Assembly: GCA_015501595.1 (NCBI GenBank)
Contig: JADNRX010000315.1
Coordinates: forward strand, 1-62,997
Direction of reading: 5' to 3'
Source: Hymenopellis radicata
Taxonomy: Eukaryota > Basidiomycota > Agaricomycetes > Agaricales > Physalacriaceae
Length of the DNA stretch: 62,997 bases
Position 1 is the stretch's first letter. Each line of letters begins with the position of its first letter. The notes under the pieces are model-generated. The model was given only the letters and a program-made list of their open reading frames with translations, was not told the DNA's origin and searched no databases. A program made the position numbers and the translations under genes. Positions 32,445 through 43,351 of this stretch are shown here, piece by piece.

Positions 32445-34453
32445 TTATAGCGAACCATCAGCGTACTTGGAACGCTTCCTCAGGAGATGACCCCACTTGA
32501 GCAATGCCTGGTGACGAGGGTCAGATGGTGTTGACAGAGCAAGAGGGAAAAGATACTTACTGCGAACACCGGCATGAGAGCAAAGGAGATTCCCGCCAAG
32601 ATGGCTGAAGCAGGACCAAGGCCCAGGTTCGTGAAGAAGGCGTGTCCAAATAGCGGAAGACGCTGGCGATAGTAGAACGCGCCAGATCATTGCCCGCAAG
32701 AACAGATGCCTCGTACTTTGGATACGCCGATGTAATATACATCAGGATGCTCTGGAAGTTGAGGAAGATACCCGGGAGATAGAGACCAGCGCCGATGATA
32801 GGGACGATCCAGTGGATGCTTTCCTTGGAGGTAAAGCCGAAGATGAGCACGGAGGTCGGGATGAATATGCTGGCCATGAGACCGATTTCGAGGCGAATTT
32901 CCGGGGGAGCTTCCTTGCCAGCGGCCCTTGCTCGACGTATGCGAGGTGCGATGTGGTACATTTGGTACAAGCAGTATACCGTGTACTATGGGACAAGTTT
33001 AGTATCGATAACAATCAAGGCCTTATAAATGAAGACTTACAGTGATTCCACCAGAAACAATGAACGCCAAGAAGGGCAGACCACTGACTCCAAGGTTGAA
33101 GTGGTAGATGCCGGTAAAGACGATCGGGAAGGCCTCAAACCAAAGGTAAAAGATCGCATCTGGACAGTTGTTGAGCATTGCGTCGAGGACGAAGGAGGTC
33201 CACTTACATACAAAGCCTAAATAGACATTGGCAAACAGGAGCACAGGCTCTAACGCCAACACGATCGGTCGAACCAAAGCCTCTTTGAGGATCTGTCGGA
33301 GCGACTCTCCCTCCGCATCTTTTTCGCTCTGAGAGCGAAGCTGCTGGTTCCCAGTAAGCTTCCTCAGACGCCGAGCACGCTTGAGCAGGATAGTCGGTTC
33401 ATAGGTCTCAGGGAGCAGCAGTGACAAGAAGATGAAGCCAAACGTAGATATCCAGATCAACTCATACTGCGGCCATCGCCACCCATTAGCCTGCGCCGCA
33501 AATCCCCCGATGACTGGGCCAGTAATAGGACCTGCGACGGCGCCGAGTGCCCAAACACCGATAACATACGGATGCTGATCCTTTGGGTAGATATCGCACA
33601 TCGACGCACCGCCGGTCGCCAACGCCGGACTGCCGAAGAAGCCAGTCAAGAAACGGAAGGCAAGCACCGTCTGGATGTTCGTCGCGGTGATGATGGGTAT
33701 CTGGAAGATGACGAAGAGGAACAAGGTGCTAATGTAGATCGTGTTGCGGCCAAAGGCGGGGAGCTCCTGGAACGGGGTGAGGAACATTGGACCGATACCG
33801 TACGCTGAGGATCAGTCAGAGTCTGTCTGTGTGTGTGAATAAAAATAGACAGTGAGATTACTCACCCATCACGAAGAGTGACAGGCCAAGAGTAGCGTGC
33901 ACCAAGGAGACGTTGAAGTCCTCCATAAGCCCAGGAATCGACGGGGTATATATGGCCGACCCGATGTACATCGTAAACGTCAAGAGCGAAATACTGAAAG
34001 CGACAAAAGCGCGTTTAGCCTGAGACCAGTTTCTGAAAGAACGTGTCAGAAAAAAATAAAATAAACCACGTTGAAAGGAGAAACATACTTTGGATTATCT
34101 TGATCGTCCTCGCCATACCAGTCTACGAGGTACGCGTCCTGCAAAGACGCAGCCGCCACCTCCAGCTGCTTTTTCTCCCCAACGAGCTCGGGATCAGCAG
34201 CAAGCGTCGCCTCGCGCATCAGCTCCGTGTTGGGCGTCACAGTGCCGCCAGTACGCGCCTTCTCTAAATCACCGCACAGCGTCGAGTTGTCCGACGAATC
34301 GTACGTCGGCGCAGCAGGACGCGACGACGGAAGCATAAAGCGCGGCGGCACGACATAGCCAGGGCGCTGGTCCGTGTAGGGAAGGTATTTGCCGCCAGAC
34401 ACGAAATTAATGAACTGCCCGACGGTGGAGTCCCGGATTAAATCAGCAACCAT
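32445..34453 (-). CDS. MFS multidrug transporter (DHA1 type)
   Basis: The N-terminus is a polar cytosolic stretch of over 100 residues (MVADLIRDSTVGQFINFVSG ...). NWSQAKRAFVAFSISLLTF (TM1) and MYIGSAIYTPSIPGLMEDF follow, then GYGIGPMFLTPFQELPAFGR with the loop 2-3 motif, FLTGFFGSPALATGGASMCDI and WALGAVAGPITGPVIGGF (motif C of drug:H+ antiporters) and GWRWPQYELIW. A charged central loop (LLKRARRLRKLTGN) precedes TM7-12. The tail is ALLKWGHLLRKRSKYADGSL. It resembles yeast FLR1-type drug exporters at the plasma membrane; the substrate is not predictable. One C appears missing near 32655 (VF to PLFGHAFF), which would break the last third. About five introns of 45-60 bases. Confidence 0.85.
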
Positions 34454-35366
34454 CGTAGTCTAGTCTAGAGGGAAGGGAAGGGAAAGGGAAGGGAAGGAAA
34501 GGTGGGCAAGGGGATGTCGAGAAAAAAACTTCGCAGGAACAAGGCTTTCATTTTATAGGAAAAACTTTCAACGCTTGCGGCACCGAAAGATGACTTGTAC
34601 GCGTTTCTTTCTTACAAACCAACGAGCGAGTGGGTATCACAAAGCAACTGGTTACTGTTGATGGCGTCGGAAATGCCGAGAACTTAAGAAGCGCAATTTT
34701 GCACGTTGGTAACCCAATCGATGCCGTGGTGCCGATTGCTGTTCCCACGGTAGAGCCGGCGGCAAGCCCCTTGCGTCAACCTCGGTTTGGGATTCAGTGA
34801 GCAACCACCGTTTCTTGCTCAGAGATACATGTAAAGTAAGGCACTGTAGTATAGTTAAATTACAGCTAATTACAAAACGATAGGCGGGTCGATCAGCTCG
34901 TGTTCTCTCAGCGGAGTTTGAAATGAGTGACGGCATTGGGTCGGCTCCTGATTGACTTATTCACTTCGCATCCAGCTACGTTTGTATATCATACTACCCT
35001 CATTCGTCTATACAATGGCTCAAACCTACATCTCAGAGGATGCGAAAAACTTGTGCTCCGTATGAGCCACCAGCCTGGCATGATACAGCAGGAAATGCGA
35101 TGCCGAGAATATTTCGAACTCCGCTGAGAAGACACAGGCTGATCGACCCGCCTATCGTTTTGTAATTAGCTGTAGTACTTTTGTTGCCACTTGCGTACTA
35201 TGGAAAGCTCACTACATCCCGATCGCTATCGGACTTTACGGTGCTAACATACCACCTTGAACTCGCCCGCGTCCTGGATGAGTGGTCAAATATGCAATAC
35301 TACAAATAAGATAAATTAGATAGCGTCGATAGTATTCTATAAGTGCACTGGACCGATCAGCCCGAC
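34454..35366. other. Intergenic region holding an inverted-repeat element
   Basis: 34454-34560 has purine repeats (GGGAAGGGAAAGGGAAGGG on the plus strand) just upstream of the MFS start, probably a leader or promoter tract. 34863-35172 is a TA-flanked element. Otherwise no gene is visible. Confidence 0.5.
34863..35172. mobile_element. TA-flanked MITE with about 58-base terminal repeats
   Basis: The left end CAGCTAATTACAAAACGATA (34863 on) and its complement ending at 35172 are exact inverted repeats, continuing as GGCGGGTCGATCAG and, with few mismatches, to CAGCGGAGTT. TA dinucleotides flank it (34861-34862 and 35173-35174). The 310-base element has no ORF. TA flanks plus a CAG terminus fit Tc1/mariner-type MITEs. 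Confidence 0.85.
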
Positions 35367-38300
35367 TTAGCTGGAGGAGGCCTCGTCAGCTTCCCTCTGC
35401 TTTGTCACAGCGTCAGCTTTTGTGATTTCGTCGTCTGCAACCTCGATCGCGTCATCTGCGACTTCCGGCTCCTCAACCTCTTCCTCTTCATTCTCAGGGT
35501 CCTCCGAATCGTCAACATCATCCACCGCGGGCTGCTTCTGGACCATAGGCTCCGAAACGTCGAATCCAATCTTGAACTGCGGCACATGAATAGCAGGCTC
35601 GGTCGCCACCTCGCCCTCTCCGAACGCGTCCCACGTTTCCTCCACAAGCAACTGCTCACGGTGCTCCGCTTTCGCCTTGGCCTTCTCCGCCTTAATCGCC
35701 TCCAACGCCCTCTTTTTCGCCTTGGCCTCCGCCTCGTCCCACTCCTCCCCGACCACAAACACCGGCAAGCCCTTCTCCTCCTCCTCGCGGCGCCGCGTCT
35801 TCGTTCGTCCCTTTTTAGCAGCCTGCCGCAGAGCAATGATTAAAGCATCGGGCTCGCTGAACCTCGACGCAAAGTACTCTGCATCCGGAACCGTAGACGG
35901 CGCGCCCTGTCCACCAAAGTTGAGATTCTTCCAGAAATCCACTATTTCATCCATAGAGACGTTGTCGGGAAGAGCCATGACGCGGAACTTGCGTAGGTGG
36001 GCGTCGGCGAGGGATTGGCGGATGCTTGCCTCCAGCTCAGGACGGCGTTCACCGATATGCAGCTGGGTGTCCCCTGTCACAAAGTTAACTTTAATGAATG
36101 TTATCGATGGGATGAACCTACATGTTGCCTTTGTGTTCTCGATGGCGTCCGCCGCAAACGAAGGAACACCATTTACGAAATGAGTAACAGTAACAGCAAG
36201 TTGTTTGATAGGCGCAGGACCTTCTCCTTCCCAGTGCTCAGGCTCGACCCAGACATGCATGGCATTGTCCTTCTCATAGGTTTCAAACGTGCATTTGACA
36301 GACTGTGAATAAATCATTGGTCATCAATAGATCAGTCATCTATGAAGCTGACATACCTGCTCGGGGAAGCATTGTGAGATTCTATCAGCGACAGCCTCCA
36401 AGGTGCTGATGCACTTGTCGAAGATACGTTCACCCAAACCTTCGCCACCACCATAGAGGCATTGTTCCATCTCCTGCAAGGACGCATATTGGAATCCGAA
36501 CATGCGCTCTGTGTTGTGGTACGCGATGAACACGCCATCCATGTTGCCAATTCGGGCTTGGAAGCTGTAAAATGGTCAGAAAACAATCAAGCAACGGAAT
36601 TGTAGAATTATCATCACCTGTACTTGAGGAAAGCAGAACGAATCAAGTCGTAGTATTCCTTCTCGAAACTGTTTAGCAGGCCAAAGCGCTTGTCGATGAG
36701 GTATCCCGAGTTGTGCTATAAAAGAAATCGATATCGGACTCGTCGAAACGGAAAATGGATGTACTTCAAAGTTCAATATATCCATACGTATAGGAAGTGA
36801 GGCACGAGTCTTAATGTCGAACACGCCAGTACCCGGTAGGCGATGATCCTGGCAATCCAGTTGGGATCGCATCACAAACTTTTCCGACTACAGCAGAATG
36901 CGATCAGTACACCACTCCTAGCAACATTGTTCCCGAAGGAACTCACCTTGGCAAACCTAAACGCTTCCCGAATCATGTCGTTCGTAGACACGTCTTCAGT
37001 CGGCGGCGGCACAGTTCGCATCAAAGCGTCAAACTGATCTGCGTGACTGGTCAGGTATTTTTCCAGTAATGTTCCCTACAAGACAGAGCGTAAATTCCCA
37101 GATTCTTCAGAAAGGGGGAGCACGAACCATCCACAGCAGAATGTTCTTATCTCTGCTTTCATCTTGAAGCGAATCGACAGCATATCGACCATCTTTATAA
37201 TTAAACACTACTGTGGCGGGCAGTCGTTGACCAGGAGTGAAGTTACGCGGCTAATGAGTGCCGTATCAGCAAACGACTCTTATGGAACCAAGCCGAACTT
37301 ACCTCTTTGGCAAAGACGCGTGTCAATGAAGAGAGATTGACCTGCCTGTGGTTTGATAACAGGAAATAGATGTGGACCAGCATACCCGACAGAGAGGAAG
37401 TTGAACCAGCAAATGTGCGTCCCTCCTGCTTGGCTAATGCCCACAGTTCCTAGTGATGGTGAGATGAAGGTCATCGCGAGCAACTCGGGGCGTACCTCAT
37501 CGCGGGAGCTCTTTGTGAAAGCAGGAAGACGCTCGAACGCAAAGTCGTTTACTTTGGGGATGGTTTGTACTTTGGGATGGAAATTGTAGACGCCCGAGTT
37601 GGGGTCTCGAAGCCAATGGACACCAGGGCTGTAGACAAGTTGAGATGGAAGAAATACGAATATGATATGGAAAGAAGTACTTGAATAAGACGCGTTCCAA
37701 GCCATGCGAGAGTCTAGCGACAGGCCGGTGCTCGGTTAACGGATCGATTTCTGGGCGGGGGTGAGGACGCGTCTCGCGCGGGTTAAACACTGGTGATACC
37801 TTGGAGAGTTTGGGACTGCTTAGACATGAGGTGCGTGATGCTGAGGTGGTCCAGGGTTTCGGGGTACGGTTTGGTCTCCATTCTGAGGCGGATTCCGCGC
37901 CTTCGTTCTTCCTTTTGCTCTTTCGTAAGTTTTGGCTTTTTTGGCTTCGCAAGGGTGGTTGCTGCAATACTTCCTGCAATGATTGAGATGACAGAGAAAC
38001 CGGTCAAACGGGTGAATACGCACTGGCATAGGGCTTTCGTGTCTCCTTGAGTATCTTCTGGCCCTTGAGCACCATCGTGGGCTGTGTGTTGGCTGGTCGG
38101 AGACGCCGGCTCGTCTTGGGCGTATCCAAAGACGACTCCTCTGAGGTTCGCCTGCTACTGCTAGGACCAACGACCGTTTTTGCATTCTTCTTTTTCGCTT
38201 GGTCGTGCAGCTGGGTCAGCTTGTTGAGGGTGGTGAGGAGGTTGGAAGACAATTGCTCGTAGGCGTTCGTGGAACCAGCGGTGCTCGGTAGAACGGTAGC

Positions 38301-38432
38301 ATGGGTGAGCCGTTTCCTGCGAGGAGTGGAACCAACTGAAGCACTAGACTTGTCTCGCGACGACGCGGTAGCCGCGGTAGCGAGCGTGCGGCGTGCAGCG
38401 CTGCCAACATGTTTTGCGCCCAGAACGGACAT
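35367..38432 (-). CDS. PET127: Mitochondrial RNA-degradation factor Pet127
   Basis: The start at 38432 gives MSVLGAKHVGSAARRTLATA, a mitochondrial presequence, followed by a Ser/Lys-rich stretch. Minus-strand exons then read VARLSHGLERVLF, PGVHWLRDPNSGVYNFHP, PKVNDFAFERLPAFTKSSRDE, AGSTSSLSGMLVHIYFLL, PRNFTPGQRLPATVVFNYKDGRYAVDS, GTLLEKYLTSHADQFDALMR, MVMRSQLDCQDHRLPGTGVFDIKTRA (in part), NMDGVFIAYHNTERMFGFQY and SVKCTFETYEKDNAMHVWVEP. This order is that of Pet127, a PD-(D/E)XK-like protein acting with the mitochondrial 3'-exonuclease pathway. The C-terminus is a Lys/Glu-rich and then acidic tail. At least ten exons; no frame break was noticed. Confidence 0.9.
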
Positions 38433-38660
38433 GAATGACAGGTTCAGTGGGACGTCTGAAGAGGTTTGTTAGTTATGTTATAACAAGACTGTTAATTCTG
38501 TTACTCACTTGTAGCATCCCGCGACCAAAGTCGAAGAAAAAGTCAAGAAGTGCACGTGCTGCGTGCCTAATAGGGGTTACTACTCGTAGATCTGGATCTT
38601 CCATCCTCTCACAGCACATGTATTTGACAAAGTATTAGGGTATACTTTTACAGAATACAA

Positions 38661-39018
38661 CTATCGTTCATTCCCCCGCCGTTTCGCCATTTGTACAGTC
38701 AAATTGTCAATGTACATTTGCAGAGTAGAATTGTTGGACGTCAGTTTGTCGACCTCTTTCTGCACGGATTGCACGCGATTGTACAAGGCTACATTCTAGT
38801 CAGCACCTAACGAGAAAATTTGAATCCACAACCCACTCCGGAGGTCGTCCTGCGACGCAGCGATTTCTCTATTCCATGTGAACACGACGTCTAGAAAAAT
38901 AATACAAAACCTACTTGAGCAGCTGCTCCTTTCTCAGCGCATCTTTGATAAGATCTCCCGCCTGTGGGGCAGGCTCCCAGCCAGAGCCCGCCGCCTCGTC
39001 AAAGCCCGAGAACGACAT
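38661..39018 (-). CDS. Small coiled-coil protein, SCOC-like
   Basis: Three exons (38915-39018, 38837-38868, 38661-38788) with GT..AG introns of 46 and 48 bases give 87 residues. The protein starts MSFSGFDEAAGSGWEPAP, then a heptad-rich segment (LLKEIAASQDDLRTLYNRVQ, SVQKEVDKLTSNNSTLQMYI) and DNLTVQMAKRRGNER. The N..LQ.YI.NL end of the coil matches the short coiled-coil family (SCOC), whose animal members bind ARL-type GTPases and Golgi membranes. It lies head to head with RPN13, start codons 79 bases apart. The family call is inference from the coil motif; the gene structure is well supported by frame continuity. Confidence 0.65.
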
Positions 39019-39097
39019 GAATGATGGGACGAAAGAGGCAAGCGGAGTTTGAACTGGGGTGACGCGTCTTCACTTTCTACCACCAACAACACCAACC

Positions 39098-40123
39098 ATG
39101 GGAGACACTTTGCTCGCGTTCAAAGCCGGCCGCGCACTCAGACGTGAGGGCACAAACTTTGTAGATCCCGTCGCGACAAAGGGTGCTATCATGATCGTCA
39201 ACGGCGACGACGGACTTTTGCATTTCATGTGGAAAAATAGAACCAGCAATGTTGTTGAAGAGGTCGGCTTTTCCCGCCATTATGTGCTCTTTTGCTCATA
39301 GAGAAGCCCTGTAGGACCTCATTCTCTTCCCGACTGACGCCACATTTGTCAAAGCGTCGGGACGTACGTATGTCCTCAAGTTCTCGTCATCCGACCAGAG
39401 GCACTTTGTGAGCAAGAGCGTCCGTTTACTAGCCACCTAACTCAACCATCACAGTTCTGGATGCAAGATGCCTCGTCAGCTCGCGACGATGAGTTCGTTA
39501 GCAACCTCAACGGATACCTTGAGGATCCAGAGTTTACTCCCAACTGGCCGTCTACATCCTCGGCCGGTCCATCGACCTCTGCACAGGGTGCTTCTTCGTA
39601 TGTCATTTCATTCCGACTATCTTGCAGTTCTCATCCCATCCAGGTCCAACTTCCAAGCCACGCCCGAACAGATCGAACAGCTATCCTCTCTTTTGAACCA
39701 GATGACTGGAAGCAATCAAGGCGGAGGTGTTCCCGAAATGTCCCTTTCCGACATCCTCACGCCCGCAAACATCACGCCGCTGTTCACGAGCCACCCCCAG
39801 TTGATACCCACTCTATTCCCTCACTTGCCGCCGGATCTACCTTCGCCTCCATCCCAGGAAGCTGTAGAGCGCATCGTCATGTATGTCTTTCTCCTTCTCA
39901 CTCGAGTAGCTTGTTAACATTGTATTGGCAGCTCCCCCAATTCCGCGCCGCAGTCACAAACTTTGACCAAGCATTGCGAACGGGTCTTTTGGGTGGTTTG
40001 GTGCGGGGTTTAGGTCTGCCAGAAGAGGCGGGCACTGGAATCGGTCCGTTCTTACGGGCTGTACAAGAGCAGGCGGATAGAGAGAATGCCAACTCGTCAG
40101 ATGATAGGATGGATACGGATTGA
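39098..40123 (+). CDS. RPN13: Proteasomal ubiquitin receptor Rpn13/ADRM1
   Basis: Exons: 39098-39262, 39315-39407, 39455-39597, 39658-39880, 39932-40123. The Pru domain reads LLAFKAGRALRREGTNFVDP, KGAIMIVNGDDGLLHFMW, DLILFPTDATFVKASGRTYV and FSSSDQRHFFWMQDA, covering the Rpn2-contact and ubiquitin-binding loops. The C-terminal half has the DEUBAD-type helices (SLSDILTPANITPLF, LIPTLFPHLP, FRAAVTNFDQALRTGLLGGLVRGLGLP). It ends NSSDDRMDTD. The protein docks ubiquitin chains and UCH37 on the 26S proteasome. At 39934-39938 a run of five C gives a frame break at the last joint; six C would give VISPQFRAAV, as in homologues. Confidence 0.92.
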
Positions 40124-40227
40124 TGTTGTTCTCGGAAATTTACATGATTATCATCCAAAGACGCGTATTTCCAACCATCTTACAGGTCAACCCATAGAAG
40201 AAGGCTGCGGACTGCAGTAAGCTGCCC

Positions 40228-40400
40228 GAGAAACTGGACGTAGGCGGTGCGCGCGCGCTCGATTGGGTTACTCATGCTAGATGGGTGGTTGACGGCAACA
40301 TTTACACGTCGTCGGGCGTGAGCGCGAGTATCGATGCAATGTTAGCCTTCATGGCACAGGCGCCTAATGGAATACGAGAAACGTACGGATCCCATGCAGG
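40228..40400 (+). pseudogene. DJ-1/PfpI-family C-terminal fragment
   Basis: The plus strand reads [20 protein letters not shown] then [24 protein letters not shown], the C-terminal end of fungal DJ-1/PfpI proteins (the ARWVVDG.I.TSSGVSAG.D motif). Nothing of the nucleophile elbow or N-terminal part precedes it; the upstream sequence is the duplicated RPN13 end. It is a broken fragment moved here with the surrounding rearrangement. Confidence 0.6.
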
Positions 40401-40499
40401 ATCCTAGGCTCGCTGATCTGTAGGGCTCTACGCTGCAAATGTTCTCTCAAACCAGTTGATCGCCCGTTCCGGTACGAATTTTAATAAGGGGCTACTATC

Positions 40500-40849
40500 G
40501 GAGTCCTCCGAGCGCAGACTCGATCAGTCTAACTCGGACGACGGCGATAAGGAAGAGGCTTTACTAATCCTGTGCCGACACTGACGCGAAACTCAATTCT
40601 CCTTGTCTCAAGGAGATTCGGCTTGATGTTTCGATGGAGGAGGCTGATCTTGAGATGATTGATTGGGAGAACATCGTGCCAACGCTGAATGGTGCAGGTT
40701 ATTCGGCTCTGGAGGTGCTGTCGTTTGACAGGCTCATCAAGAAGGAGAAATTGGAGGAGGTGAAGACGTGGTTGCATGAGCATGTTGGGAAGAGGTTGCA
40801 TAGGAATGTTGAGATCAGATGTGCCACATGGAGACTCGGAGAGAAATGA
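40500..40849 (+). pseudogene. F-box/LRR-type C-terminal fragment
   Basis: The frame around 40634-40849 reads MEEADLEMIDWENIVPTLNG then AGYSALEVLSFDRLIKKEKL and EEVKTWLHEHVGKRLHRNVEI. The pattern of W..I...L....Y.AL..LSFD and a closing amphipathic helix is that of the C-terminal ends of mushroom F-box/LRR proteins. There is no F-box upstream. It is probably a fragment within the rearranged block. Confidence 0.4.
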
Positions 40850-40977
40850 TAAGAAATGATTAGGCACACAAGTACATGTAGTCCATCCTTCGGCTTTTCC
40901 CGCCATTATGTGCTCATGCCAACTCTTCAGATGATAGGATGGATACGGATTGATGTTGTTCTGGGAAATTTACATGA

Positions 40978-43048
40978 TTATCGTCCAAAGACGCGTATTT
41001 CCAACCATCTCAGAGGCAAATATGTCAACCCACAGAAGAGGGCTGCGAACTGCAGTAATGTTCAAGTTTCCATCACGTCAACAGAGAAGGAACGCTGACC
41101 TCAAAGCCTACATCCGCTCCGAAATGTGGATCGATGGCTCTGGCGATGGGACCAATATACCATTCCTGGTACTGATAAAGTAATACTTCAAGACATTGCA
41201 TGTCGAAACTCACCTGCGACATTCCTAGAATTGTCCCAGCGGCTCCAAAGACGCCTGCTAGAATCCCAGCAAGTCCCGGTGGAAGTCTACCGCGCTCGTT
41301 AATGGATACAACTATTGAACAACCAAACTTACGAATGCGGAGAATCCCAACCGTCCAATGGGTAGCCACCAAGTCGCTCGTTCTTCCTTCTAAAAATGAA
41401 GTGCTCCTCGAGGATGAGGACGACCAGGATAGTGGTCCAGTACCCCATGACGGCCAGCAGATTCGACAGAATTTCGGAAAAGTGGTCCCGCCCTGCGATA
41501 CCGCCAACGGTGTACACTATCCAGCCAATTGCTGTCCACGCCACGCGAGGGATTCGGGCGAATGGGCGGCCGAGAGCTTGGATCGACAGGCCGGCGGAGT
41601 AAGTTCCGAGAATGTTTACACATCTAGCTTCCAGGTGAGTACTTATTCGAGGATGACGAGGCGACTTGCATCAAGGAAAGCGCACTCAGCACTAGGAGGA
41701 CTTTGCCGAATCCTCCCCACGGGCTCAATACTTGAGAGAGAAAGAGTCCAATATTACCATCGTACTCGTCAACGTAGGAGCTTTGAGTTATACACGCCAG
41801 TGCCGATCCCAGGATCTGCGTGAAGAGCGACGGGAGGAAGAACCCAAAAAACGCAAGCAAGAGACCCTTGCTGACGGAAAAGTCTGCTGGAAGTCTGCAG
41901 TTGTAGTCCGCGGATACCGATGCCCACTAGCAGTAGACAGCTCATCAGCATTCCCCTTCCCGAATAACGCAGGGAGATCGCACTAACGCCTACTGTATTC
42001 CCAAACACAATTCCCCCAAATCCCAGGACCGCACTGGTGAGCGATCTAGTACTTTCGCTGTAGTACGGAACATCATCAAAGTGGAACCCAGCCCGTGCGC
42101 CCAAGCCCCAATAGCATGACGCCACGAAGAGAAGCGGAATCCAAAAATACCGCTCGCAGGCGTTGACGAGGTGATACCCGACCAAACACGGGATGAAGCT
42201 GCATACGCTTATGATGGCGACGCCTGCGGCGGCTGGGATGGAACCGGGGTTCACGTAGGTTAGTATCTGGCCGCCGAGGACGATGTTTGCAAGACCCCAG
42301 GAGAGCCTAGTGGCGGTGTTCAGGAGACGAACCGCAAGTTGAAATTAATACATGGGCACGTACTGCGTGAAGACATTTAAAAGTGAGAAGATTGTTCCGC
42401 CTGTGGGCCCGGAGCTGAAGCGCGCTATGACCATGGTCCTGAGGCCAGTCTTGGGTCCTAAGATGGCGACCAGGGAGGCACACGCGGCTGACAATGCACC
42501 GAAGACGGTTTCGATTATGACGGCTTGTCTACCGTGCATGATGGTGAGATGCGACTCAAAAAGATCACAGGGGAAAACACTTGCGAGAACGAGAGGCCGA
42601 AGATGCTCTTTGACAGAATTCCAATGGTGACGCTGCCTATGGTGAGGTTCGCCGATCTAGCATCGATGCAACGGTAAATTAACTTATGAGTAGAGCGGAC
42701 GCAGGAAGTGCTTACAGCCAAAGAAAGAAGCTGGAAAAAATGCTCGTGAGCAAAACACTGTACTACATAGGATGATATTCGTACTTATTCCAACTGTGGT
42801 CCGTCGTCCTCTCGTCCTCTGGAATGCGTTCGATGCCTTGAACTTCGATGACATCGATATCCGTCCAGAAAAAAAATCAAACGTCTGAGACGAGACCGGT
42901 TGAAAGAAGCTCTAGAGTCCAAGTCTGTTTCCGCGTCGTGGACCGTTGAAACGACGTGGTCCTCCTTTTCTTTCAAATTTCCTCTGTCGATTGCGTTAAG
43001 ACTCGGGAGAGACATAGTATAAGGAGCAAGCGAGTAAGGGATATTCAT
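40978..43048 (-). CDS. Purine-cytosine permease (NCS1, FCY2-like)
   Basis: Minus-strand exons give a polar N-terminus, then DIDVIEVQGIERIPEDERTD (typical of FCY2-type permeases), FGALSAACASLVAILGPKTGLRTMVIARFS (in pieces), GQILTYVNPGSIPAAAGVAI, CLVGYHLVNACERYFWIPL, AVLGFGGIVFGNTVG, SADYNCRLPADFS, FFGFFLPSLFTQILGSALA, LSIQALGRPFARIPRVAWTA, GYWTTILVVLILEEHFIFRR and LAGILAGVFGAAGTILGMSQ. The last exon, 40978-41049, adds FAALFCGLTYLPLRWLEIRV. Twelve TM segments are expected, taking up cytosine or purines with protons. The A8 run at 42869-42876 breaks the frame near residue 58; seven would restore it. The last exon lies in the duplicated RPN13 junction. Confidence 0.82.
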
Positions 43049-43351
43049 AGCGGCTAACTTTAAATGCCAGCAGCCCGGGCAGATAGCGCGTCTAGAAGGT
43101 TCAGATCCGAATAGAAGGTTCAGATCCGAAAGAGGAAACTAGAAGGTGTCTGTAGAGTCGTCTTGAAGGCATTGGAATTTCAAGTGCGTAGTACATAAAG
43201 ACGCGAAGGCACCCTCAATCCAAGGCCAATCATGGGAAGAAAAAGAGTTTGCCATTTTGGGCACGTGTACAAAGTACCTTTGACTTGTGACCATCAAAGT
43301 GAGATTCCGTGTCAAGTTCTTTGAATGCTTAGTTGATTCTAGAGAGCTATC
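43049..43351. promoter_or_regulatory. Divergent spacer between permease and F-box gene
   Basis: No gene is visible. AGAAGGTTCAGATCCGAA is repeated in tandem at about 43093-43129. The rest should hold both promoters. Confidence 0.4.

Larger units (their letters stand above)
40086..41058. repeat. Duplicated RPN13/permease 3' junction (40086-40218 and 40917-41058)
   Basis: The two blocks are direct copies of about 130-140 bases. Each contains the end of RPN13 (NSSDDRMDTD stop) and, on the other strand, the last permease exon. The left copy is joined to the intact RPN13 body, the right copy to the intact permease body. Immediately left of the right copy, 40891-40915 repeats 25 bases of RPN13 intron 1 (39264-39288) exactly. 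About 0.7 kb of other gene fragments sits between the copies. Confidence 0.85.

Noticed and set aside
35405..35836. Arg-rich ORF overlapping the PET127 tail
   Set aside because: A frame shadow of the Lys/Glu-rich coding sequence.
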